Shown here piece by piece: positions 1-6,376 of a stretch of 6,669 bases of DNA. The notes beneath the pieces were generated by a model, which saw only the letters and a program-made list of their open reading frames with translations, did no database searches and was not told where the DNA came from. The translations under genes and the position numbers were made by a program. Origin of the DNA: Sphingomonadales bacterium UBA6171 (GTDB taxonomy: Bacteria; Pseudomonadota; Alphaproteobacteria; Sphingomonadales; Sphingomonadaceae). Position 1 is the first letter of the stretch; each line of letters begins with the position of its first letter. The stretch lies in NCBI GenBank assembly GCA_002422985.1, contig DITZ01000031.1:2410-9078 (forward strand). The letters are read 5' to 3'.

Positions 1-762
1 GTTGCCGAGCTGTTCGAAGCGCGTGTGCCCAAGGATAATGGCATCATCGCCAAGGTCGATGGCCGGGTCGTGTTCGGGAAGGACTATAAGGCCAAGCGCC
101 GCGTGGAACTGCACCCCGAAGACGATGCGGAACCCATTGTCTATCTGCTGCCCAAGGGCCGGCATATCGCCGTGCAGGAGGGCGACATGGTGCGCCGCGG
201 CGACTATATCGTCGATGGTCCGGCCAACCCGCACGACATTCTGGACGTGCTCGGCATCGAGCGGATGGCGGAATATCTCTGCTCGGAAGTGCAGGAAGTC
301 TATCGTCTGCAAGGCGTTAAGATCAACGACAAGCATATCGAGGTGATCGTTCGCCAGATGCTGCAAAAGGTGGAAATCACCGACGACGGTGACTCCACCC
401 TGCTGAAGGGCGAACAGGTTGACCGCGAGGAGATGGATGCAGCCAATGTGCTGCTGCTGGCCGCCGGCAAGCAGCCCGCGGTTGGCAAGCCGGTGCTGCT
501 GGGCATCACCAAGGCGAGCCTGCAAACCAAGAGCTTCATCTCCGCCGCATCGTTCCAGGAAACGACGCGGGTGCTGACCGAAGCCGCCGTTCAGGGCAAG
601 GTCGATATGCTGCAGGGGCTGAAGGAAAATGTCATTGTCGGCCGGCTCATCCCCGCCGGCACCGGCGCCGCGCTCGGTCGGCTGCGTGTCACGGCCAACA
701 GCCGCGACGCGGCGCTGCGCGCCCAGCAGGCCGCCCTGGCAGAAGCAACCGCCAAAAGCTGA
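1..762 (+). CDS. rpoC: DNA-directed RNA polymerase subunit beta' (RpoC), C-terminal part, 5' end cut by window
   Basis: This is the last 253 residues of the beta' subunit of RNA polymerase, read in frame from base 1; the start lies left of the window. RpoC forms the clamp and half of the active-centre cleft of the core enzyme. The sequence contains the highly conserved C-terminal blocks: VAELFEARVPK at the very beginning, EVYRLQGVKINDKHIEVIVRQML near fragment residues 98-120, EGD and GDYIVDGPANPHDIL before it, LLGITKASL near 166-174, SAASFQETTRVLTEAAV near 181-197 and GLKENVIVGRLIPAGTG near 206-222. These match the E. coli RpoC C-terminus closely (from memory). The tail after PAGTG is short, Ala/Arg-rich and ends in AKS, as usual for alphaproteobacterial RpoC. 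The frame is intact. A strong terminator follows 22 bp after the stop, so rpoC ends its transcription unit here. Confidence 0.98.
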   Translation, partial: VAELFEARVPKDNGIIAKVDGRVVFGKDYKAKRRVELHPEDDAEPIVYLLPKGRHIAVQEGDMVRRGDYIVDGPANPHDILDVLGIERMAEYLCSEVQEVYRLQGVKINDKHIEVIVRQMLQKVEITDDGDSTLLKGEQVDREEMDAANVLLLAAGKQPAVGKPVLLGITKASLQTKSFISAASFQETTRVLTEAAVQGKVDMLQGLKENVIVGRLIPAGTGAALGRLRVTANSRDAALRAQQAALAEATAKS

Positions 763-784
763 CAGGACAACCGCACATGAAATT

Positions 785-815
785 GGCCGGCGAGGGAAAC
801 CCCGCCGGCCTTTTT
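785..815 (+). terminator. Rho-independent terminator of rpoC
   Basis: A GC-rich stem of GGCCGGC (785-791) pairs with GCCGGCC (804-810). It is extended by G792-C803 and GGG (794-796) with CCC (800-802), with A793 bulged and an AAA loop. Five T residues follow directly (811-815). The hairpin begins 22 bp after the rpoC stop codon. On the opposite strand the hairpin is followed only by AATTTC, so it may weakly stop the converging minus-strand operon as well, but the + direction is clearly favoured. Confidence 0.93.
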
Positions 816-846
816 ATGTTCGGGCCTATCCCCATCCCCCTGTCAT

Positions 847-862
847 CCCCGCGTGCGCGGGG
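847..862. repeat. REP-like intergenic palindrome
   Basis: The sequence CCCCGCGTGCGCGGGG is a perfect inverted repeat of two 7-bp arms around TG, preceded by GTCAT and followed by A. This resembles the GTCAT-(C/T)CCCGCG...CGCGGG(G/A)A palindromes that recur between genes in many proteobacterial genomes, as I recall them. It lies between the convergent rpoC and OsmC-family genes, 25 bp beyond the OsmC stop. That is a usual place for such elements, where the hairpin could protect mRNA 3' ends. No T-run follows on either strand, so it is not a typical intrinsic terminator. Only one copy occurs in this window, so membership of a dispersed family is inferred from resemblance. Confidence 0.5.
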
Positions 863-887
863 AAGGCCATGCAAGCAGAAGCCAGCA

Positions 888-1310
888 TCACCCCGCCACT
901 GTATGGATCAGCGGCGTGCCCTCCAGCGCCCGCTGCACCGGGCATTTCGCGGCCACTGCGATCAGCTTCCGCCGCTGCTCATCCGTCAGGTCCGGGCCGA
1001 TAATGCGTATGGTCTTGGCGAACACATCCTGCCTGGCGGACAACGCGCCTTCGCCGCCTTTCCGGTGCGTCAGCGTCACCTCCACCTTCTCCAGCGGCCA
1101 TTTCTGCTGCTCGGCATACCAGCGCACCGTCATGGCCGTGCATTCCCCCAGCGCCGCCGTTAAAAGATCAAACGGCGCCGGCCCAAGATTCCCGCCGCCG
1201 GCATCCAGCGGCTCATCGCCCTTGATGGCATGGCCCATCACATCAATATCCACGGCAAAACGGCTCTCGCCGGTCTCGATGATATGCGCGGTGGTAATTG
1301 TTTCGGTCAT
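888..1310 (-). CDS. OsmC family protein (predicted thiol-dependent peroxidase-like)
   Basis: A 140-residue protein, the usual length for single-domain OsmC/Ohr-fold proteins. The diagnostic stretch GGGNLGPAPFDLLTAALGECTAMTV (about residues 38-62) carries the first reactive cysteine, C57, at the start of the central helix. The second cysteine, C123, is in AAKCPVQRALEG. In characterised members this pair reduces organic hydroperoxides in the cytoplasm using a thiol cofactor; several family members have no proven substrate. The sequence looks more like the general OsmC/YhfA-like group than classical Ohr, so the exact reaction is open. The start ATG lies 6 bp after the symporter stop, with a purine-rich GAAAGGG (1321-1327) about 10 nt upstream, inside the end of that gene. 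It is the last gene of the four-gene minus-strand operon. No signal peptide or membrane segment is visible. Confidence 0.9.
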   Translation of the reverse strand: MTETITTAHIIETGESRFAVDIDVMGHAIKGDEPLDAGGGNLGPAPFDLLTAALGECTAMTVRWYAEQQKWPLEKVEVTLTHRKGGEGALSARQDVFAKTIRIIGPDLTDEQRRKLIAVAAKCPVQRALEGTPLIHTVAG

Positions 1311-1316
1311 GGTGGC

Positions 1317-2708
1317 TCAGCCCTTTCTTTTCTGCATATAGCGGTTCATCTCGGCGCGCAGCGGCTTCGCCAGCAGATAGAGGCCGATGATGTTCGGGAT
1401 GGCCATCAGGAAATAGACCGAATCCACAAAATCGACGATGGCCCCCATCTCGATAATCACCCCCAGCGGCAGGATGCAGCAGAAGGCGATCTTGATGGCC
1501 AGCTCGCGCTTGCGCCCATGCCCAACCAGATGCTGGAAGGCCTCCGCCGCATAATAGCCATTGGCGACAACGGTGGCATAGGCAAACAGGAACACCGCCA
1601 CCGCCAGCAGCATCGGGAACCAGGGCGTGATGGTTGCAAAAGCCGCCGTGGCGATTTCCACGCCCACCAGCCCGCCATTGGTGGCGGGATCCCAGGTGCC
1701 GGCCACCACAAAGGCGATGCCGGTGATGGTGCACATTACCACCGTATCCAGGAAAGGCTCGATCAGCGCGACCAGCCCTTCGGATGCCGGATCATGGGTT
1801 TTCGCCTGCGCATGCGCGGCGACCGCCGTGCCAAGCCCGGCTTCGCAGCTATAGATGGCGCGACGCATGCCGGTTACGAAGGCACCAAGGATGCCGCCGA
1901 ACAGGCTCTGACTGTTAAACGCCTCTGAAACGATGAGACTGATGGCAGCCGGCACCCGATCAAAGCCCGAAAAGATGATGGCGAGGCAGCCGGCCATGAA
2001 GATGAAGCTCATCGCCGGCACCAATATGGAGGTGGCGCGCCCGATCCAGCGGATGGAGCCCAGCAGCACCAGCGCCACCAGAATCGCAAAGACAAGGCCG
2101 AAAATGATGGGATCATCCATGCCAAATTGTTGGGCAACCGGCGGAAATGCCTGATTGACCTGAAACAGCGACAGCGAGCCACCGATCATCAGGAAGGCAT
2201 AGAACAGCCCCAGCCCGCGCCCCAGCCGTGGCCAGCCAATCGAGGCCAGCCCCCGCTCCAGCGTAACCCAGGCCCCACCCTTGACCCGCCCGCCGGCCAT
2301 CTCCTCCCGAAACATCAGGCCGAGGGTCACTTCCGCACATTTCAAGCCCATGGCAAAGATGCCGATGATGAACATCCAGAAAATCGCGCCCGGCCCGCCC
2401 ATTGTTAAAGCGACCCCGATGCCGGCGATATTGCCCAGCCCGATGGTGCCCGACAGTGCGGTGGCCAGCGCGGCGAACTGGCTGACCTCGCCGGGTGCGC
2501 TATCGTCCCAATAGCGGCCGCGCAGGATGCGCCAGGCTTCGGTAAAGCCGCGAATCTGCGGGAAACCGAGCCAGAAGGTCATGAAAATCATGGCAGCGGC
2601 CAGCCACAGCACGATCAGCTGAATCTCTACCCCGCCCATGGAAATAGTGGCGAACACGAAGCTGGAAAGATGATCGATGCCGGTTTCGATCGCAGTAATG
2701 GCGCTCAT
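1317..2708 (-). CDS. AGCS family sodium/amino-acid (alanine/glycine) symporter
   Basis: A 463-residue inner-membrane protein of the alanine-or-glycine:cation symporter family (LeuT fold), predicted to take up a small neutral amino acid with Na+. The family hallmarks are in order: GEVSQFAALATALSGTIGLGNIAGI (73-97), the signature GGPGAIFWM (104-112) and GMRRAIYSCEAGLGTA (280-295), followed by GLVALIEPFLDTVVMCT (311-327). About ten or eleven hydrophobic spans can be seen, for example 28-50, 108-132, 168-190, 201-218, 225-247, 313-337, 355-380, 406-425 and 430-448. Many relatives have Asn or Ser where this protein has Cys in SCEAG (from memory). The length is at the shorter end of the family. The start ATG overlaps the hydrolase stop (ATGA), with a clear AGGGG ribosome site (2715-2719) at 6-nt spacing, giving translational coupling with good independent initiation. 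The substrate cannot be fixed from sequence alone. Confidence 0.93.
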   Translation of the reverse strand: MSAITAIETGIDHLSSFVFATISMGGVEIQLIVLWLAAAMIFMTFWLGFPQIRGFTEAWRILRGRYWDDSAPGEVSQFAALATALSGTIGLGNIAGIGVALTMGGPGAIFWMFIIGIFAMGLKCAEVTLGLMFREEMAGGRVKGGAWVTLERGLASIGWPRLGRGLGLFYAFLMIGGSLSLFQVNQAFPPVAQQFGMDDPIIFGLVFAILVALVLLGSIRWIGRATSILVPAMSFIFMAGCLAIIFSGFDRVPAAISLIVSEAFNSQSLFGGILGAFVTGMRRAIYSCEAGLGTAVAAHAQAKTHDPASEGLVALIEPFLDTVVMCTITGIAFVVAGTWDPATNGGLVGVEIATAAFATITPWFPMLLAVAVFLFAYATVVANGYYAAEAFQHLVGHGRKRELAIKIAFCCILPLGVIIEMGAIVDFVDSVYFLMAIPNIIGLYLLAKPLRAEMNRYMQKRKG

Positions 2709-4003
2709 GCATTGCCCCTGACATGCGCGGACTTGGCTTCCGCCAGCACAGTCATGGCGGCTTGCAGCAGAAAGGGAAAGAAGGGGTTGCAGGTGATGCG
2801 GACGGGATCCGGCCGATCGCCGGTGAAGATGCCGGTTTCGCCGTGTGGCACCCTGGCCAGCAGCGGCGCGGCTATGCCGTAAACCGCATCATCAACCGGC
2901 AGGGGCAGCGCCACATGGGAGAGGGTGAGGACGGCGGCCGGCCAGCCCTCGCCGGCCGCCGGCCCGGCGTCAGCGCGGGTGACGGCGAGCGCCGGCGGCA
3001 GGCGGGCGGCCATGGCGTCGGCCAGACCGGCGATGGAGGGGCGCACCTCGGCGGCCAGCGGGGCTGCGGGATTGGTGCCATAAAGCAGCAGCCTGTCTGC
3101 CCCGCGGTTGAGGCGGCTGAGCAGATGATCCTCCAGCGCCGCGACATCGACCGTCGCATCGGCCACGGACTGGGCGATCAGCATCAGCGGCAGGCGCTCT
3201 GTCGCGCCGGGCGCGCCAAGCCTTTCCTGCAATTGCGCGCTGACCTCCCCGCCAAGCTGTGCGGCTTTGAGTGGAAAACTCTGATATTTATAGGGGTTAT
3301 TCTCTGCCGCGATATGCAGCCAGGCGGATTTGCGCAGAAAGGGCAGGCGGGCGGGGAGCGCCGCCAGCCCGGCCGCTCTGGCGCTGCCGCGCATACCGAC
3401 CATCGGGGAGAGGAGGATAAGCCGGTCCATCGGCGCGCCATCCAGCGCCGCCAGCAGCGCCAGCGCCGCACCATTGCTGTAGCCGATCACGACCAGCGGT
3501 CCGCCATCTGCCAGCCGCCGCGCTTCCCGCAGTGCGAGCGCCACACAGGCGCGCCATTGTTCCGGGCGAACGGCCAGCAGGGCCGCGGGGCTGGTGCCAT
3601 GGCCGGGCAGCCGCGGGGCCACCACCGCCCAGCCGGCGGCGTGCGCCGCCTCGCCAAAATGCAGCAGCAGGCGGGGGCTGTCGGTCAGTCCGTGCAGCAG
3701 CAGCACGGCGCCCGCCGCTCGCCCCTGCGGCAGCAGGCGCTGGCTGCGGTTCCACTGTCCGGCGGGCGTGCGGCGGTGCAGCCGCTGATCGCTGATGCGG
3801 AAGATTCGCGCTTCGATGGCCAGCCAGCCGTCCCAGTCCAGCGCGTCGATAACGGCCGCAGCCGGCTCCGGCGGTGCCCAGCGCTGGGGCAGGGCGAAGC
3901 TGCGGCGACCGGGCAGGAAGATGCCGCGCATGGCCAGCAACGCCAGCAGCACCGCCAGCAGCAGCGTCAGCAGGCCCAGGCCGATCAGCACGGCCCCTGT
4001 CAT
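2705..4003 (-). CDS. Membrane-anchored alpha/beta hydrolase (serine esterase/lipase-like)
   Basis: A 432-residue alpha/beta hydrolase with one N-terminal hydrophobic helix (about residues 4-25). No positive charge precedes this helix, while R26, R33 and R34 follow it. By the positive-inside rule that favours an anchor with the catalytic domain on the cytoplasmic side; this is inference. Catalytic features visible are the oxyanion-region LLLHGLTDSP (101-110), APRLPGHGTSP (129-139), the nucleophile elbow GYSNG with Ser176, a probable acid D282 in QSVADATV, and the probable catalytic His363 in LSHVALPLP. The closing DDAVYG and NPFFPFL segments are typical of a serine-hydrolase subgroup annotated as carboxylesterase or monoacylglycerol-lipase-like. 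The substrate is unknown. The start overlaps the tesB stop by ATGA with no clear ribosome site, so it probably relies on coupling. The stop overlaps the symporter start the same way. Codon use is very GC-rich, which generates long open frames on the opposite strand. Confidence 0.88.
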   Translation of the reverse strand: MTGAVLIGLGLLTLLLAVLLALLAMRGIFLPGRRSFALPQRWAPPEPAAAVIDALDWDGWLAIEARIFRISDQRLHRRTPAGQWNRSQRLLPQGRAAGAVLLLHGLTDSPRLLLHFGEAAHAAGWAVVAPRLPGHGTSPAALLAVRPEQWRACVALALREARRLADGGPLVVIGYSNGAALALLAALDGAPMDRLILLSPMVGMRGSARAAGLAALPARLPFLRKSAWLHIAAENNPYKYQSFPLKAAQLGGEVSAQLQERLGAPGATERLPLMLIAQSVADATVDVAALEDHLLSRLNRGADRLLLYGTNPAAPLAAEVRPSIAGLADAMAARLPPALAVTRADAGPAAGEGWPAAVLTLSHVALPLPVDDAVYGIAAPLLARVPHGETGIFTGDRPDPVRITCNPFFPFLLQAAMTVLAEAKSAHVRGNA

Positions 4004-4863
4004 TGCCGGTATCGGATCAGCCCCTCCTGCACCACGGTGGCGACCATTAGGCCATCCCGCGCGAACACCCGGCCGATATTCAGGCCCCGCCCGCCCGACG
4101 CCGCCGGGCTGGACTGATCATAAAGATGCCATTGCGACGGATCGACGGCGTGATGGAACCAGATGGCATGATCCAGCGAGGCGGCTTGCAGCCTGGCGTC
4201 CGTAAAAGCGATGCCGTGCGGCAGCAGGCAATTGTCGAGCAGCGTCATGTCGGTCGCATAGGCCAGCAGCGCGGCGCGCACCTGATGCGACAGCGGCACC
4301 GCCCCATCCGCGCGGAACCAGTTGCCGGCGCGCGGCGGCCTGCTGATCGGCAGGAACGGACTGTGCTGGCTGACCGGCCGGAACTCGAACGGCCGTTCGC
4401 GGCTGCCCCAGCTGGTGCGCCAGGGCTCCGGGATTTGATGCGCATTCTTCTCGTGCAGCTGAATCTCGTTCAGCAGGCCATCGGGGCCGGGGGTTTCGGG
4501 CATTGCGTCCTGATGTTCGAGGCCGGTTTCGCGGGTCTGGAAGCTCGCCGCCAGCACGAAGATGGCGCGCCCATGCTGCACGGCGGTGACGCGGCGGGTG
4601 GAGAAGGAGGTGCCATCACGTTCGCGCTCCACGCGATAGAGGATGGGGATTTTCGGCTCGCCGGGGCGGATGAAATAGCTGTGCAGGCTGTGCACCGGCC
4701 GATCATCCACCACGGTGCGCTGGGCGGCGGCGAGCGCCTGCGCCACCACCTGCCCGCCATAGACGCGCACCCAGCCTTCATCGGTGTTGCGGCCGCGATA
4801 GAGATCGACCTCGATTTCCTCGACGTCGAGCAGGGTGACAAGGCGGTCAAGTGGCGTGGACAT
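4000..4863 (-). CDS. tesB: Acyl-CoA thioesterase II (TesB family)
   Basis: A 287-residue double-hotdog thioesterase that hydrolyses acyl-CoA to free fatty acid and CoA in the cytoplasm; E. coli TesB has 286 residues. Matching landmarks are VYGGQVVAQAL (34-44), VHSLHSYFIRPGEP (57-70), DGTSFSTRRVTAVQHG (83-98), ASFQ (106-109), AYATDMTLL (201-209), LDHAIWFH (230-237) and VVQEGLIR (277-284). The catalytic Asp/Thr/Gln triad known from E. coli corresponds to D205, S229 and Q279; Ser replaces Thr but keeps the hydroxyl. The frame stays open upstream to an ATG at 4953, but that would overlap the divergent gene. The start at 4863 (MSTPLDRLVTLLDVE) aligns with the E. coli N-terminus. No Shine-Dalgarno sequence precedes it, so initiation may be leaderless or weak. 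It is the first gene of the minus-strand operon. Confidence 0.94.
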   Translation of the reverse strand: MSTPLDRLVTLLDVEEIEVDLYRGRNTDEGWVRVYGGQVVAQALAAAQRTVVDDRPVHSLHSYFIRPGEPKIPILYRVERERDGTSFSTRRVTAVQHGRAIFVLAASFQTRETGLEHQDAMPETPGPDGLLNEIQLHEKNAHQIPEPWRTSWGSRERPFEFRPVSQHSPFLPISRPPRAGNWFRADGAVPLSHQVRAALLAYATDMTLLDNCLLPHGIAFTDARLQAASLDHAIWFHHAVDPSQWHLYDQSSPAASGGRGLNIGRVFARDGLMVATVVQEGLIRYRQ

Positions 4864-4928
4864 GGGCTGAGGGTTAGGCCCGGCCCGCCGGCCTTGCAAC
4901 CTGTGAGGATGGCGGGCATTGCCGCCCC
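4864..4928. promoter_or_regulatory. Divergent intergenic region between tesB operon and cation exporter gene
   Basis: Only 65 bp separate two outward-facing start codons, so both promoters must lie here or inside the genes. The one AT-containing landmark is the self-complementary TTGCAA at 4894-4899, which could serve as a -35 element in either direction. At 17-bp spacing it faces TAACCC (4871-4876 on the minus strand) and CATTGC (4917-4922 on the + strand), but both are poor -10 matches. A GC palindrome-like run (GGCCCGGCCCGCCGGCC, 4877-4893) lies beside it. Neither gene has a recognisable Shine-Dalgarno sequence at normal distance. There is no room for a yybP-ykoY manganese riboswitch. The location is certain; the individual elements are weak guesses. 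Confidence 0.4.
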
Positions 4929-5486
4929 ATGCTTGAGGCTTTCGCAATTTCAACGCTGACCGTCGCCGTGGCCGAGATGGGCGACAAGACCCAGCTGCTG
5001 GCCATCATCTTGGCCGCGCGCTTTCGTCAGCCCTGGGCGGTTATCGCCGGGATTTTCACCGCAACCATCTTGAATCACGCGCTGGCCGCGATGCTGGGGG
5101 CGCTGATTGCGCGCATGGTGCCCGATGGCTGGCTCCACTATCTGCTGGCGGCCGGCTTTTTCGCCACCGCCATCTGGGCGCTGGTGCCGGACAAGCCGGA
5201 TGACGGCCCGGTGGGCGTGGGAAAATGGGGGGCGTTTCTGGCCACCACCATCGCCTTTTTCGTGGTGGAAATGGGCGACAAGACACAGATTGCGACCGTC
5301 GCGCTCGCCGCGCGCTTTGATTCGGTCGTGGCGGTGACGATGGGCACCACGGCGGGGATGATGCTGGCCAATGCGCCGGCGGTGATTTTTGCCGACAAGC
5401 TGCTGCGCGTGCTGCCGATGAAGCTGCTGCGCTTTGTAGCGGCGGCTATTTTCGCCGCGCTGGGCGTCGGCGCGCTGCTGGCATGA
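4929..5486 (+). CDS. GDT1/TMEM165 (UPF0016) family membrane protein, predicted Mn2+/divalent cation exporter
   Basis: A 185-residue integral membrane protein with the two-fold repeat that defines the family. The motif E-x-G-D-K-T occurs as EMGDKTQ at residues 16-22 and again as EMGDKTQ at 114-120, each followed by a hydrophobic stretch with AARF (29-32 and 127-130). Six hydrophobic spans are expected: about 3-15, 22-30 with 37-60, 69-86, 101-115, 133-156 and 165-184. The acidic motif residues form the cation site in this family. Bacterial members such as MneA of Vibrio and Mnx of cyanobacteria export Mn2+ from the cytoplasm, whereas yeast and human relatives also move Ca2+. Substrate here is inferred. 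The ATG at 4929 is the only reasonable start, since no in-frame start codon precedes it closely, and MLEAFAISTL fits the family N-terminus. No clear ribosome site is seen. The stop overlaps the next gene's start by ATGA. Confidence 0.92.
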   Translation: MLEAFAISTLTVAVAEMGDKTQLLAIILAARFRQPWAVIAGIFTATILNHALAAMLGALIARMVPDGWLHYLLAAGFFATAIWALVPDKPDDGPVGVGKWGAFLATTIAFFVVEMGDKTQIATVALAARFDSVVAVTMGTTAGMMLANAPAVIFADKLLRVLPMKLLRFVAAAIFAALGVGALLA

Positions 5487-6376
5487 AGGCGCTGGCCGCA
5501 GCGCTGTTGCTGCTGGCCCTGCCGCTCAACGCCGCGCCGGTTGACCGGCCCGTCATCCTGCCCGATGGCCGGGTGCTGAACCTGTGGTGTGAGGGCAGCG
5601 GCCCTACCGTGCTGCTGGATTCCGGCTGGGCGGCGGATTCGCGGGCCTGGGCGCGGGTGATGACGCCACTGGCGGGCGAATTTCTGCTCTGCGCACAGGA
5701 TCGCGCCGGGGCCGGCCGCAGCGACGCCGGGCCGCTGCCGCGCGATGGCCGGGCCGTGGCCGCCGACCTTGCAGCGGCCGCAAAGGCGGCGGGCCTTCCC
5801 GGCCCCTATATTCTGGTCGGCCATTCGCTGGGTGCGCTCAACATGCGGCAGTTTGCGCTGGACCATGCGGCAGAGGTGGCGGCGATGGTGCTGGTGGACC
5901 CCAGCGTGCCGCATCAGGAGGCACGGCTGGCCCCCGCGTCGCTGAATCCCCCCGCCTCGCTGAATCCCTTGCGCCAGCGCGCCGCCCGCTGTCTGGCCGC
6001 CGCGCGGGCCGGCACGCTGGAGGATGCCGCCAACGCCCGCTGCCGGGTGGAACCGGCGGAGAAAGCCGAGGCCCGCTGGGCCGCGCGGCTTTCGGAAATG
6101 GAAAGCTTCGCCACCAGCACCTCCATCGCGCTGGACGGGCAGGGTGCAGCCAGTCTGGATGTGCCGCTGATCCTGTTGTCGGCGGCGCGCGGCGGTGGCG
6201 CGGCCATGGCCAGGCAATATGCGGAAACGGCAGCGATTTCCACAGACGGCAATGTGCGCATCGTGCCCGATTCCGGCCATATGATGATGTTCGATGCGCC
6301 CGATGCCATCGTTGCTGCCATTCGCGATGTTGCGGTGCGACATCTGCGCATTGCAAAATCGCAAAATGCCCGCTAA
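5483..6376 (+). CDS. Predicted exported alpha/beta hydrolase
   Basis: A 297-residue alpha/beta hydrolase with an N-terminal signal peptide: MK followed by a hydrophobic run (3-15) and a likely cleavage site near LNA-AP (about residue 17). It should therefore act in the periplasm or outside the cell. The core shows strand-turn PTVLLDSGW (41-49), QDRAGAGRSDAGP (72-84), the nucleophile elbow VGHSLG with Ser115, and the catalytic His266 in PDSGHMMMFDAP. D139 in VLVDPSVPHQ is the likely acid, after strand 6 rather than strand 7, since the usual strand-7 position (LLSAARGGG) has no acidic residue. Cysteines C36/C70 and C170/C187 could form disulfides, consistent with export. A 12-residue stretch is a tandem duplication, PASLNP twice (151-162), in the lid region. 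Substrate unknown. Its start overlaps the exporter stop by ATGA, without a clear ribosome site, so translation is probably coupled. It shows no close similarity to the hydrolase of the opposite operon beyond the fold motifs. Confidence 0.88.
   Translation: MKALAAALLLLALPLNAAPVDRPVILPDGRVLNLWCEGSGPTVLLDSGWAADSRAWARVMTPLAGEFLLCAQDRAGAGRSDAGPLPRDGRAVAADLAAAAKAAGLPGPYILVGHSLGALNMRQFALDHAAEVAAMVLVDPSVPHQEARLAPASLNPPASLNPLRQRAARCLAAARAGTLEDAANARCRVEPAEKAEARWAARLSEMESFATSTSIALDGQGAASLDVPLILLSAARGGGAAMARQYAETAAISTDGNVRIVPDSGHMMMFDAPDAIVAAIRDVAVRHLRIAKSQNAR
5933..5968 (+). repeat. 18-bp tandem duplication inside the exported hydrolase gene
   Basis: Two adjacent 18-bp units, 5933-5950 and 5951-5968, differ at one base (G5938 against C5956). 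They encode PASLNP twice in a row. The unit length is a multiple of three, so the frame is kept. The copies lie just after the VDPSVPHQE segment, in the cap/lid part of the alpha/beta hydrolase fold, where insertions are often tolerated. The single difference is silent (GCG and GCC, both Ala), which suggests a fairly recent duplication. Confidence 0.85.

Noticed and set aside
847..862. Palindrome as a CRISPR repeat or phage attachment site
   Set aside because: There is only one copy, with no spacers, integrase or tRNA nearby.
1230..1928. 232-codon + strand frame opposite the symporter
   Set aside because: It is His/Gly/Asp-rich and antisense to a conserved AGCS transporter. No ribosome site or domain supports it.
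2723..4117. 464-codon open frame on the + strand opposite the membrane-anchored hydrolase gene
   Set aside because: Its product is rich in Gln, Arg, Gly and His with no recognisable domain, and it lies antisense to a gene with clear catalytic motifs. Such frames are expected opposite very GC-rich codons.
4864..4928. yybP-ykoY manganese riboswitch upstream of the cation exporter
   Set aside because: The gap is only 65 bp and lacks the paired-helix consensus; nothing in it resembles that riboswitch.
4864..4953. N-terminal extension of TesB from an ATG at 4953
   Set aside because: The extra 30 residues have no counterpart in E. coli TesB and would overlap the divergent gene. The start at 4863 fits the family.
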